DNA from: Trichuris trichiura | Taxonomy: Eukaryota > Nematoda > Enoplea > Trichinellida > Trichuridae | Length of the DNA: 64,000 bases | NCBI GenBank assembly: GCA_037903355.1 | Contig: JBAJFE010000060.1 | Location: 186,001-250,000 of the forward strand | Reading direction: 5' to 3' | Shown: positions 25,584 through 37,212 of the stretch, in pieces | How positions within the stretch are numbered: the stretch's first letter is position 1 | How the letters are laid out: each line of letters begins with the position of its first letter | Notes under the pieces: generated by a model | Seen by the model: only the letters and a program-made list of their open reading frames with translations | Databases searched by the model: none | Told to the model about the DNA's origin: nothing | Position numbers and translations under genes: made by a program

Positions 25584-28015
25584 ATGCGCCGACTGTTCGG
25601 CGAAAGTGAGAGGAACCGCAGTAGCTCTGAAGCTTTCAGCTTTTATAACACGCCATACATGCGAACGACGAGTAAGAGGTGGCGCCTCGCTGCGATAATT
25701 GCCGTCGGTACCCTTTTCCTAACAATTGTCATTCTGGCCGCTGTTTTGGGTTATTTCATCAACACTTCAATGTCCAGGTAAAGCTTGCGGTGCGACGATC
25801 GCTTTAGTAAATTTGCGCTTCTGCCAACGATGTACTTTAATGATTATGAATCTACGTAGCATATTACCTGTAAAGACAAAAATGATAAAAGATGCTCGGA
25901 TATAAACCTTTCTCTGACATTACTTCTTTGCAAGAACAGTTCAATAACCTTGCTTAAGTCGTGAACAGTCATTTTTTTCTCACCTTGCCTTAGAAAGCCA
26001 TCTTACGAAGCTGTTAATGTTGGGATTAGGGCTTCTAGCAACAATGCAATCACACTTGACACATACTCAGGATTGCGTCTTTCCTATGATAAAACGACGA
26101 GGTCTGCTGATGAAAATAAAGGTTAAAACCATTACATGAGACCTTAATTTTGTGCTGATGAAACAGGTTAGTCATTGTTTTACGATGATGGCTGATAGCC
26201 TTCGTAGTCATTAAACAGGACTAAGTCGAACATGAGACTGAGCAAAAATCCAATAATACGAAATAACCATTATTACTTACGAAGAGGGCAACTGTTCATT
26301 TTACAGCATGAACCAGCTGAAATGAAAGCATTATTAACAAAAAATGCTTAGTTGAAAACTAATGCATCATGGCATAGTATGCCTACAACAGAATCTTCCT
26401 TCCATAAATTTTTGAGCTTGAAAGCGCTTAGTCTCCTTATTGAGTGCATTGCAGCGCTATGCCGTTGAACCTCGACAAGAAGCGCCACTTCAATAATTTT
26501 TATGTGCTACGGTAACAGAAGATAGCTTTCTGTATTTTTGCGTACAACACAGTTCATTCATTAATGGGAGATTTCAAATTGTTTAAAGCGCAGCACTGCA
26601 ACGCAGACTGAAACAGGAATAGCTCAATAAGCGGTGCTGGTTGTAAATAGATGGTTCCAGAGAACGAGGGTAATATTGTGTACGCGTCAATTGGTAATGT
26701 GCATGCACTTTATACTAATACTTTCATTTTGAAAACGTAGCTTCTTATAATGGGTACGGTAGTTCATTTGTAGATCTGACCGTTTTTTCAAAAAGTACTT
26801 TTCTCTTATTTCGAAGCTTTCCTGGACGTTCTTGCCCGTATTCAGCGAACCAAAGTAATGTAACACAAAATAAGAAAGTAAAGAATATTTCGGGATACCT
26901 GAAAATAAGCCACTTTGTACAGGCAACCTTCTCTTTACTTAGGAGACAAAGCAATGGTGAGCCAGTAGCTTAAGTTCACCAGTTTGGCTAGCAAACTCAG
27001 CTTCTAAACGTCTTCATCATTTAGAGCCCAGAAATGATGAATAAATTCCAACTAAACACAATATGAAATTCAATGGTAGGCTAATGACGATCACTCATGG
27101 TATCAAAGCTCTATGCTTTCTATCATTAAAATCAACAGGCGTAAAATTTTTTTAAAAGTTCTTTCTTTTTTATAATTCATTTATGAATGTGCAGTTAGTT
27201 AATGCCAAAAAATTACGAAGCTTTCAGGGCTCGTTTTGCCCAATATGAAGTTCGCTTTCCCTCCACTGAAATAATTCCATTGATGCTTCCCTGTACGTAG
27301 GCAAACTGAATCGGATAAAAAACCGGAACCCGCGCCGCAAGAAACGGACAACGGTACAATACCAGGTTGCTTCCCAGCCGGCTCTATGTTAGTAACCAGG
27401 TCAGGTCGGATTCGCATTGAACACTTAGAAATTGGTGACGAAGTAGCGGATATCACGTCTCAAGGACAGCTTGTCTACTCCAAAGTGTATGCATGGTTGA
27501 GAAAGGACAACCTATATCATACGTTTGTTCGCCTAACAACAGTGAATGGGGGACAATCCGTGCTTACTCCAAACCATTTAATCTTCCGTGCCTTGGGAAA
27601 CAATGCATGCACTAGGTGTCCTGGCCACCACGAGGTCGTCCTAGCCAACCACATCCGAGTTGGTGATACAATTTTTTTACTAGATAAAGTTAAAATGGTC
27701 TGTCAATGTGCAACTGTGGCGACCGTTGAACTATTGACTGCAAAGGGAGCTTACGCACCAGCTACGATGTCTGGCAGTTTACTGGTAGATAACACGCTCG
27801 TATCTTGCTACACATCCTATTGGTTCTTCGACTTTGTTGGCCATTATTTTGTCGACCGTGTTGTATTTGCACCTTTGAAAATATTTTATGTGGTTATAAC
27901 TAACCTATTTCAAGCAGACACGTCTGCTGCAACACTGGAAGCATTCATGCACGCCAAAGAAGGTGCTTTGTGGTATGTTGACTTTTGGAAGATTTTCAGA
28001 TCAGCAATTGCTTGA
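25584..28015 (+). CDS. Membrane-anchored Hog (Hint) domain protein
   Basis: Hog domains are the self-cleaving C-terminal part of hedgehog-type proteins. Exon 1 (25584-25777) encodes a basic N-terminus and a hydrophobic segment (about residues 36-58), so a signal anchor. Exon 2 (25994 to 26101 or 26121) encodes a short polar region. The last exon (27301-28015) encodes PETDNGTIPGCFPAGS-type sequence and then the Hint fold. The catalytic features are present: GCF at the cleavage site, TPNHLIF with the Thr and His of the T-x-x-H motif, and LVSCY near the end. VFAPLKIFY matches the end of hedgehog Hog domains. No hedge, wart or ground domain is seen. The join from exon 2 to exon 3 is unsettled: the 26121 donor is out of phase, the weak 26101 donor is in phase, or a further exon exists. 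Confidence 0.85.
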
Positions 28016-29852
28016 CAATTATGTCGCCTAAGAAATTAAATGGTTTTGCATTTCTGAGATCCCATTTTTTAAATTAAAATTGGACAACTGTTCCTTACAA
28101 GTTTTTTATATAGTACGACGTTACAGCTGTCCATTTTTAGTGGACAGACTGCACTGTTTGACATCAGAATTCATAAGAATTGGAAAATTACGACGAACCA
28201 TATCTAAGGTTAGTTACCCTACAAAGCTTTCCACACAGTGCAAGCTCGCTTATTCTCGACTTATACGGATTAGGAAACATTGTCCGTACAAAATGCGTCA
28301 TTCAGTCTTCGCAGATACGCCATAAGCGACCTTAATTTCGCGACATTCTAACATTATTAATCTAACGTAGAATGCAGTGAGATTGCCATAAGTGGTGTTC
28401 GAACGAGCTTCAAATCGTTCAAGCATCTGCTGTTACAAAACAAGAGGACTAAGACGGCAAAAGGGTAATAGGAGATGAATTCTTATTTTCCTTCAGGTAA
28501 GAACGAGTATACTGGTTCGCAAGAAAATGTCAAATTCACCAATCTTTAAGCGTATGCTATGCTGGTTATGGTAAAATATGGCTACCCATAATTACGACGC
28601 TGAACAGATCAGCCGAAGCTAAGGACAGAAGAAATTAAAGAACCTATGAAAATAAACCCATTATTCAGCAGCATTTTTAGAAAGATGGGACCACACAGTA
28701 TCAGACTGACAGTCTCATACCGCAACATTTTGTATCCTTCTTTCGCTGCTTGCTATGTTTTTCTCATCTGTTGTATCTGACAGGTTTTTTAGAGCGCTCT
28801 TCCCTGAACTTTGATTTTCCTATACTTTACTAATGTTATAATAACAGTAATTCACAAAAGGTAAAATTTTCAAGAACGTACCCATCATGATACACGCGGC
28901 TGCACTTGACGATGCGGTAGTGCAGCATTTGTTAGAGCGGCCTAGTCTAACAAGTTGCAAACAATAAAGCTGAAACCTTGCAAGGCTAAGTGACAATGTT
29001 ACAACCATAAAAGCATCACGATGCTGAGCCCAAGACTAGAATTATTGCAAGATCTCCGTTACAGTAATTACAGAAATTATGTGCGCATTAAAAACCTGAG
29101 GCTTTTTGTTTAACCAATAGTACGCCAGGCATCCAGTAAAAGCTCTTAACTTTAAACTCTACTACAATTACTTTAAACTTGGTTTCTCAGCTACCAGTAC
29201 GGTGTACCACTTTCATTTGTGTTACTTGCACTGCTCTGCGTCGGTCGGTTCCTTACTCGTCTGAACTTAGCCTCCTCCCTGTCTGTCGTGTTCTACAACT
29301 TGAGTGCTCACTACTGCTCATCACATACAAGTATGATGCTTATTCTCAAAACCCTTTATGCATTCAGCCGATAGCAGTGGTTTACTTAATTTCTTTCAAG
29401 TTTAATTTTAACTATAAAGTCTGAGAGAAAATAGAGACTAATTTCAGTGGCATAATCTCAAATTGGTCTAGCATAATGAAACAGCGCAAGCAAAGCATTT
29501 TTCAAGTATTTCATTAAATTTTCCTACAAGCTGCTGATCCCGCAGTCACTTGCTTTCTGAATCCATTGTGCTCATATGGAAACACATAGCTAAAGTCATC
29601 GATAGACTAAAACTACTATGTGCTCTATACTGGCTTGCAATTAACGCTGCTATCGATTACTCCTATAAATCGAGCGTAAACTTTAATTTTGATTACAGAA
29701 AAACCTTAAGCACAAAGGTATGTTAACATTTTGTCGCCAAAGCAAAGCTACCTATGCCGTTCAATGTCTCTCGGTATTGAAATGAACACATTGAGCATCA
29801 TTCATGAGAGTGAATAGCATTCATTTACTGCTTGCTTTTTCTGCAGGAAAAA
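28016..29852. other. 1.8 kb without a confident gene
   Basis: Hog 3' flank and upstream region of the next gene. The open frames at 28080-28325 and 29179-29424 are unremarkable. Confidence 0.45.
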
Positions 29853-32481
29853 ATGGAAAATGAACCGTGGATAGTAGGAATTATAGAAAAACTGATGGTA
29901 CAATCTAAAGATTGACATATGTAACAGTATCATTTAATTCGTTACCTTTAGCCTACTTACGGATTCATAAACTGTCAGAGTAGGCAAACCTATTTCTTCC
30001 AAAAGGGCAGCGTTATGACAAATCCGGACGCTTTGAGGGTTGGAGGTAAGTCAAAAATACGTGACAACTTGTATTTCTGGTCACTGAATGTTATCGCACC
30101 CAATGTAGACTTGGTCAGATTCAAAATAGGGAAAAACAAGAAGAGCAAACGGGTTCAAGCACAATACGTTTGCCAGCTTTGCCACTTCCAGCAAAATGGT
30201 CACGATAGGACAATGTTCGGTTGGAATCGCTTTGCTTTCACGGGTATTTACAAGTTCGTTGGTACCGTAGCATCATTACCGTCTACAGCAATAAACGGAG
30301 TAGTAAGTAAAAGTGAATTAATAGCAAGTTAGACCAAGTTAGATGAATTTAGACTGTAGGTACAATATATGCTAGCGTCCTTATGACCCCAACCGTCGTG
30401 GCGTTCGATTGGGGTGACTTGAGGTATCCATTGGAAAGATGCATTGTTTCTGTAGGAATGGAAGTAGAATTTGTTATGAACTTTGAATCTCAGTAAGTTC
30501 CATTCTAACAAGAGTGCACCCCTGTCAGCTAATTATTCCTGCAGGACAAGCTCAAGGGCTTTCCTAGTGACTCCCGTTCTCCCAATAGAACAAGGCTACG
30601 TTAAAGAAGTACTTGAAGAACGGAAACGTGTTGCGATCAAACCTTTGTCCCTCGTGAACGAAACAGTTTTTCAAGTGGATATTTCAGAATTTATGAGTAC
30701 ATTTGCTTGTTTCGATATAGTGGAATACATTTCCGCAAAACTTGAAGTATTTATTTTTTTCAACCATTTCTCCTCACGGTTTTACCTTATTAACAGAATG
30801 GCTTTACATTCTACAGCAGATTTCGGAAAGCTGGCAATCAAGAGATGACAATGAACTTTGAGTTACATAGCGGTGTTATACAGAGCATGCCTACTGAGTG
30901 TAGCAATGGCTCAATAATCGTGACGAGAAATGGTCAAAAAGTATTACTTTCCGTTCCCCGCGAACAGATGGTAAGGAAGCTTCTGCCTTTTTCCAAATGT
31001 ATGTGCACTAACGGCTACATTTATCACAACATAAATTGCAGCCTTCTTGGTACCGCACGTTACGTAGCTCCAGTTACATTCATTTCTTCCTCTTTCTCTT
31101 CCTTCAATTAGTCCGTGAACACTCACATTAAGGTGTAAAATAAATTAAAAGCGTAGGGGTTGCGTTCATCCCGCAAAACTGCTGGTTATACGACGAGTAT
31201 ATCTTCGAAAAGCTCAACACAGTTTTGTATATTCTCATACTATTTACGAGCAAGCTAGGCCATTGTTTATTCTTTTTGCTATCCATCCGCAACAAATTTG
31301 TACACGAATCTAGTTGTTTTCCTTTTTTCTTTCTTCTTAATAGGTGTTTTTAAAACGTTTCTTGTAAAATTTTTCCTTGCAGTTTTTCAACCCGTTTTTA
31401 AAAATAAAGTTTACTGCGTAAACGTTAAAGGCGAAGCTTTGAAAAATTTAAAACCCGGTTTGTTAAAAACAGACCGGTATATATAGTTGGTTTGCTCGTT
31501 GTTGCTCTTTTTGTTAGTGTCGCCGTCGCGATAAGTCGGTTGGGGTTGTCGCTGCACCATCTGACTGAATAGGTGGGACCAAAACTTGACAACTCAAAAT
31601 AGAGTTGACAGCTGACGTCTCTGCCAAAGTTGGTCAGATGGAGTGGCTTGCTAACATAAAGACCCAACCCAACGAGCGGCACACATTGCGCTGATGACGG
31701 GTCTCGATTTGACCCGAAAGCTTTGCACTCAGCGTTTTGCATGCAATAAACATTATTTTTAAAAAACGGATTGAAAACCCGCAAGGAAAGAAGAAGAAGA
31801 AGAAACGAGGCTGGCTAATAGATAATCATATTATAATGAAGGCTCACTCATGTACAGATTGCAAACGAGCATAGGTACACACTGAAAGAACTGTATAAGA
31901 CCTTTGGCAAAATAGTGTACGCAACAACAAACTTTGCAAGAATTTACATTGTTGACGATCGTGCCACGCCCTTTCAGGAATCAGGAGTAACATTGAAAGC
32001 AGGCGATTACGTTAAGTTTTATGCCAAGCCCATTACGATGAATAGGGAAGAAGAGTTAATAGTATTTGGGGTAACAATTGAACCACACCTCAGTTTAGCG
32101 GACGAGATAGGTCGTATGGAAGCTAAAATTTTGCTGGTTGACAAAAGCTTTGCGCTGTGTTCTCCATCAGAGTCTAGCATGCACTATGTTTTTGCTAAGA
32201 AAGAATTTCTGGGTAACTTTGCCGACCTGCATCCCGGCTGTATGGTAACCATTAGTGTCAGCGAGGTACTGAAGAACACTTTAAAAGAAATCGACTGACT
32301 TCAATGAATGATTTTTCAGACCGAACCGCATAGAGCGGTGCGAGTTGCAATTAAAACAGAAGCTATGCAATGCATTTCAAACGGAACAGAAGAATCAGAA
32401 TCTAGAGAAAACAGTCAACTGAACAAGCATCTAAGTGGAAAAAATCTTGAAATAAAAACTGGTATTTACATGTGCCCTTAA
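29853..32481 (+). CDS. Protein of repeated cold-shock/OB-like units (UNR/CSDE1-like?)
   Basis: Seven exons join without phase conflict: 29853-29897, 29984-30045, 30376-30492, 30545-30746, 30797-30970, 31858-32265 and 32320-32481, giving 389 residues. The chain repeats a pattern of G-[IV]-[IV]-x..., a hydrophobic strand, then a [VGAD]-x-VEF/VKF strand. Examples are EPWIVGIIEKL with VGMEVEFVMNFES, EQGYVKEV with FDIVEYISA, HSGVIQSM, and GKIVYATTNFARIYIVDD with GDYVKFYAKP. This resembles the cold-shock domains of UNR/CSDE1, a cytoplasmic RNA-binding regulator of translation and mRNA decay. The aromatic RNA-binding motif (FFH) is not preserved, and the protein is about half the usual length. The gene model is better supported than the function. 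Intron 5 (30971-31857) hosts a repeat insertion. Confidence 0.5.
31383..31777 (+). mobile_element. Diverged copy of the 13113-13531 element, inside an intron
   Basis: Bounded by inverted TTTTTCAACCCGTTTTTAAA and TTTAAAAAACGGATTGAAAA. It shares the order of interior blocks with the 13-kb copy: a GTT-AAAAA-CAGAC palindrome, GATAAGTCGGTTGG, TAGGTGGGACCAA, GGCTTGCTAACATAA and the CTGATGA hairpin. It lies in intron 5 of the OB-like gene in the sense orientation. Confidence 0.8.
31691..31721 (+). ncRNA. Hammerhead-like hairpin motif, copy 5
   Basis: CTGATGA, C, stem GGGTC, loop TCGATTT, stem GACCC, GAAAGC. The CTGATGA and GAAA cores are intact. Confidence 0.4.
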
Positions 32482-35400
32482 ATAAGTCGCTGACCAACCT
32501 ACTACACAGCTTTGCTTTTTTAGCTACAGAGAGAAATGATTTTACGTCTTTTTCCCAACCATCTGAGGTACTTTACCAAACAATCGTCCTGTTAATTCTA
32601 CGGTTTATTTTAGATAAAACCAGCTGAAAGAGCTCCGCTCACTGGCTATGCAGAAGCTTTGTATAAGAAACCGATCAGTGAAGCTCAAGACAATAGCAAT
32701 AATAATAGTAGTAATACAAATGGTACTAACGCAAATATGAACAGCACTGGTACACGTGTTAAAATGGCCTAACGTGAGGTGGGTGGGTACTAAACGAAAC
32801 GTTTGAAACCGACTATAATTCACGCTGCCTATTTTCCTTCCGCTAGCAGTTGTTCCGTTTTGAAAAAATAACAATGTTTAACAATCTACAGCCACTGCTT
32901 GTACCACATTTGCTTTTGCTGAGATGTACAAAATTGTTCATCAATATAGGGCTTCAAAAATTACAAACGTCCACTGGTTGAAGTATTTTAGTTCGTTAGT
33001 CTCTGCGCCATACACTTGTCCCATTACGATTTCTGGTTAAAACGATCGTTGTAAATAGCAGAAATTCAGTTCAAGTCATAGTTTGTCAACCTTTTAGGCG
33101 CGAGCGCCCTTCTGCCTTGTCTTGCTAATACTACCTGGAAGATTTCGGCTGCTCGTTCGACCAGAGAAAAATGACCTCTCGAACAATCTGCTCTCGGCAA
33201 ATCCTTCGCCAAGAGGAACGCTCCCTGATGAAGCGTTCCCCAAACAAAGTCTTAGGAATCACCGGTTTAACTCTATTTATAAACTATTGCGAGTGCAGCC
33301 GTGTTTTCCGCAGGTTGCCGAATAAACTGTAAATCTCTGAAGTAATGTTCATTTTAAAGTCCTAAATAACGCACTGGCATATAAAGTCTGCACCTTACAT
33401 AAAGATTATGACCAGACACCTGCACTAAAAGAAATTATGCAATTCATATGAGCGAGTTGTTGGTCACGCTCAACTGAGATAACCATAAAATGGCATCCAG
33501 CTCGACATAACTCAAGCTGGAGTTCGTATGATCACCATTCATCGTTACCACAGCACGAATGCGGTGCGGTAAGTCCAGGCTCCTTCTAATTGCTCAAAGA
33601 TCCGCAGCAGTGAAATGCACGGCTTCGACTGAAAAACCCCGCAAACTCGAAATATACACACGCAAACGTGAGAGCATAAATGCGCACATTTGGGAAAAAA
33701 TTACCGCGCGAAAATGGCACCTATGAAAACTTATTATTTTGCAGAAACGATGGAAATGTATTACCCGTGTTGCCCTAACCCTTCCCTATGCACAATTGAG
33801 ATAAGTTACCATTTTTGCTAATATGTTAACCGCAAAAATATAAGGAAAGTTTAGCCGGAACAGTAGCGAGAAACAACCTACTTTGCCCCGCAGGTGACAT
33901 CACTTCAGGTTTGCAGGAGATAAACGAAAAAAGTAGTTTACACTTTGTTAGCTTATCATTTTAGGCAATGTATAGAACGCGTAGGAAACGTGTAAAGTAT
34001 TAAGCGTTTCATGTACTGCCTAAAGATTTTGGCATTCTATGATTGCTTAGGCGTTATAGAATGCCTAAATTCGTACATCACTTGTAACAGACACAACGAG
34101 GCTTTATCCTGTTTTTATTTCATGCAATCGCTCGTTAGTAGACCGTGAGTTTCCGTAGGCTTGTTTTGACCTATTCGAAGTTTCGATTCATTCAGCGTTT
34201 CTACTTATTTCCCGGATTTCGAAACTCTTTCAGCATATCTGCCCTTCGATATATCCACTGCTTCAACATTTCATGCTTCCTGGATTTTTTCACGTGCGGA
34301 ATCGTAACATTAGACCATCTGAAGTAAAAAATGAGCTTCCGAAATTGCAAAAGCTCTCCGATAAGGAATATTTGTCGCTATGTCTACTGGTATAACTCTT
34401 ATCTCAATAAACACTGGACTAGTAAAAGTGCCTCTGCACATCATAATGACGTTATCATGGTTGTATCCTAGCATCACCCTGTTTTAGTATTTTGACCCAC
34501 GTTTTTGGAATACGCCCGTTTTAACTTCTAAATTGGAATGGAACTCACTAATGACTGCTAATACCTAACCATTACAAGAAAGTGAAGGATACTGTACTCT
34601 TCATAAAATTAAACTTAAGCTTCTGTAATCATTCGCAGGTGACATGCAAAAGCGTAAAAGAAAAATGTACGTGCCGTACAACTGAAAATGTATAATAGCA
34701 TGAGTAAGACTTTTATGTAAATCCAGCTCATTCATTAGTTAAGACGCTCATACGAAACAAAAGTCTACACTTAAACATTTTCCTATGCACGAATAGTGTG
34801 GAGCCTTGTATTAAAGACGAAGTGCATTCTTCCTAAAGCATTGAAAGCCTCTTTCTCATCAGTTGCAGCCGCATTTTGACTGGTTGATCGAAAGTGATTT
34901 GTCACTAACTTTCTACCCGGTCTGAACACATAAGAGAGAACTTTTCATGTCCCAGTTATCACGTGTACGATTTGCAAAGCCCATTTACCGATCGATTGAC
35001 CAGGTAACGACCTACTCGACTCTAACCGACCCTTTTTCACCTTCACTTCCCTTAGCAAGACTGGAACAGACAATCATCTTTAAAAGACAGAAACTAGAAT
35101 GGCCGACATTATTCCTTGCAACTGTAAAGTAGGTCGACCAAGCTGCACATTCTAAGACGAAATTGCCGTCTCACTTGCTGGATAGGTTCACTGCACCAAC
35201 TGCTGCCATTCCTTTTGCCTGACTTTCCACCTGCGTACTAGCACAAATATGATACCTGGGATTACAGCAATTGAGGAAACGATGATTGAACAGGTCAGTA
35301 TTTTGCTTTTCATTATTACTCTGCATTGTTCGGTGTTTTTCTTACGTAGAAAAAAATGCAAAATGTTGTAGGACATCGTCACTTTTCTGTCAATCCCTCC

Positions 35401-37212
35401 TTGTTAGCTTAGTTTGAGTGGCCCACATTTGCTATCCGTGCTAATCTGTTCCAAAGCGAAGTTATTGCAATCGATTTCCTAAAAATTCTTCACACGCAAG
35501 TATCACAGCAGGAACAAGTTATAAATTAAGAGAAATGACCGCATAAAACTTTACTTATACATGATTTATTTTATGCTCTTATTTCTATCATATTCAAAAA
35601 ACCATCCACCGTATTCGTGTAGGAAGCTAGGAGTTTCCTGATGCTGTCGAATTTCTACGCACAACGGTCGCTCAAGTTTGGATTATCTAAACGCAGTTTA
35701 AAGTAGTTTCAATGTACACAGGAGGCCACTGGGTAAAACTGGACTAATCGTGACGTCTTAGTAAACTGAAATTGTGGTTAATGATTTTGCCCAGTCGTTC
35801 AGTTGAAATAATTTCAAGTTTGCAGATCAACTTAATCGTCCACCAGGACAGCAAGTTACATTTTGTGGATGCAACCGCCTACACTTTTAAACTTTTTCTA
35901 TTACCTCGTCTTCTCTTGCTAGTCCTACGTGAACTTTTGTCAGCGAATATCAAGCAACGAACTTGAATATATTTCTGCAACAGGTTCATTGTCCCTACAT
36001 GTCGACAAACAGGAGTGTTGCTCCAGAAGCAAAAGTCCTCGTCATCAGACTTCCTAGTTTTAAGGACTTAGTCGTTAGCATAGCGCTGCTGAAAACATTA
36101 CGCGACCTTGCACGTTTTGCTAAGTACTAGTCCTAGTTAAACATCTTTTGCGTTCCTGAGAAATGCGCCAAGAGATCGTTATGCTTTCTCCAATAGAAGT
36201 ACTTCTGATGACCAAAAATGTTTGACTACTTTTCTTTAAAAATCATCCGTCCTGCGACAGCAGACTGATTACCCTAATTTAGCTTGTGGAACTAACATTC
36301 ACAAAACTGGACAACGCGAACGACTGAAAATTGTAACCACCACATCTGTTCTATATTTCAAGTAACAAAAAATGCGTTCAAATTTATTGCAGCGCACTTC
36401 AAAAGGAAATATTAGAACGTACAGCCAGCTGGGATTAGTTTCAGCACAGAAGCATCCATTGAACGCAGAGCTTCTTGGCTTCGACTTCAATAAGCATTAT
36501 TACTGCATGCTATGCAACAAATTTCTTTCCTCGTATCGCCAACAAACCTATCTAGTTTCGATTTTGTCCCAGCGACAAGATGTAATTTACGTTTACACGT
36601 GAAAGCTTTGTCTGCAGAACGTGAATTCGGCCAACGGCAGAAACGGATATGTGTCTAACTCAGCCTTTAACCAAAAGGAACCAACATGAAAAGCATACCT
36701 CTCAACCTGACATTTCCTTAAAGCAAACAATCTTGAACCTTATAAGCAGTGTCAGCTGTCTTGCGGCGCTGTTAAAAGTCATTTGTTCCTAACGTTATAC
36801 AATCCGCAGATACGAAGCGTTTCCCGCTGGTAGAAATAGTTTATGTAGAATAGGCTTACTTCAAGAGTTAAATGGCGTTTACCTGACAGTACGATCGGAC
36901 TTAGCAATGTCGGATCTACTTACGTGGATAACGACGGAAATAATTTATAAACGTCTTCTATTCTTTTCCGCAACTTAGTGTTGCCCAAGTCAGAGGAAAG
37001 AAAATGGCCTACTTTTAATATGTCCACTTACAATTAACGGATACCACCATAAAGCACTTTAACAATGTGAATAATTCGGTAGAAAGTTACGGAATTCATT
37101 TCACGATTTACATGTAAAAAAGCAAATCAATTGCCACAACAGTAATTTTGGACAGTTTTACAAGACGACAGAATACGCACTTTCAAAAGTTAAACGACAG
37201 ATTTCATTTCAG
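32482..37212. other. 4.7 kb with no confident gene
   Basis: Should contain the unfound first exon and promoter of the SEC14-like gene near its right end. Small ORFs such as 34947-35132 (plus; MSQLSRVRFAKPIYRSIDQ before a CAG|GTAACG donor) and 36372-36602 have no recognised partner. Confidence 0.4.
35188..35382 (-). CDS. Possible small single-pass membrane protein
   Basis: A 64-codon frame ending in a hydrophobic helix (ILTCSIIVSSIAVIPGIIFV) followed by a basic tail (RRWKVRQKEWQQLVQ). An intron could instead remove the middle (C|GTAAGA ... CCCAG|GT), leaving about 34 residues. Size and layout recall small mitochondrial or ER membrane proteins, but I recognise no family. Could be chance. Confidence 0.22.
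   Translation of the reverse strand: MTMSYNILHFFLRKKNTEQCRVIMKSKILTCSIIVSSIAVIPGIIFVLVRRWKVRQKEWQQLVQ

Noticed and set aside
27199..27456. 85-codon minus-strand ORF
   Set aside because: Shadow of the Hog exon.
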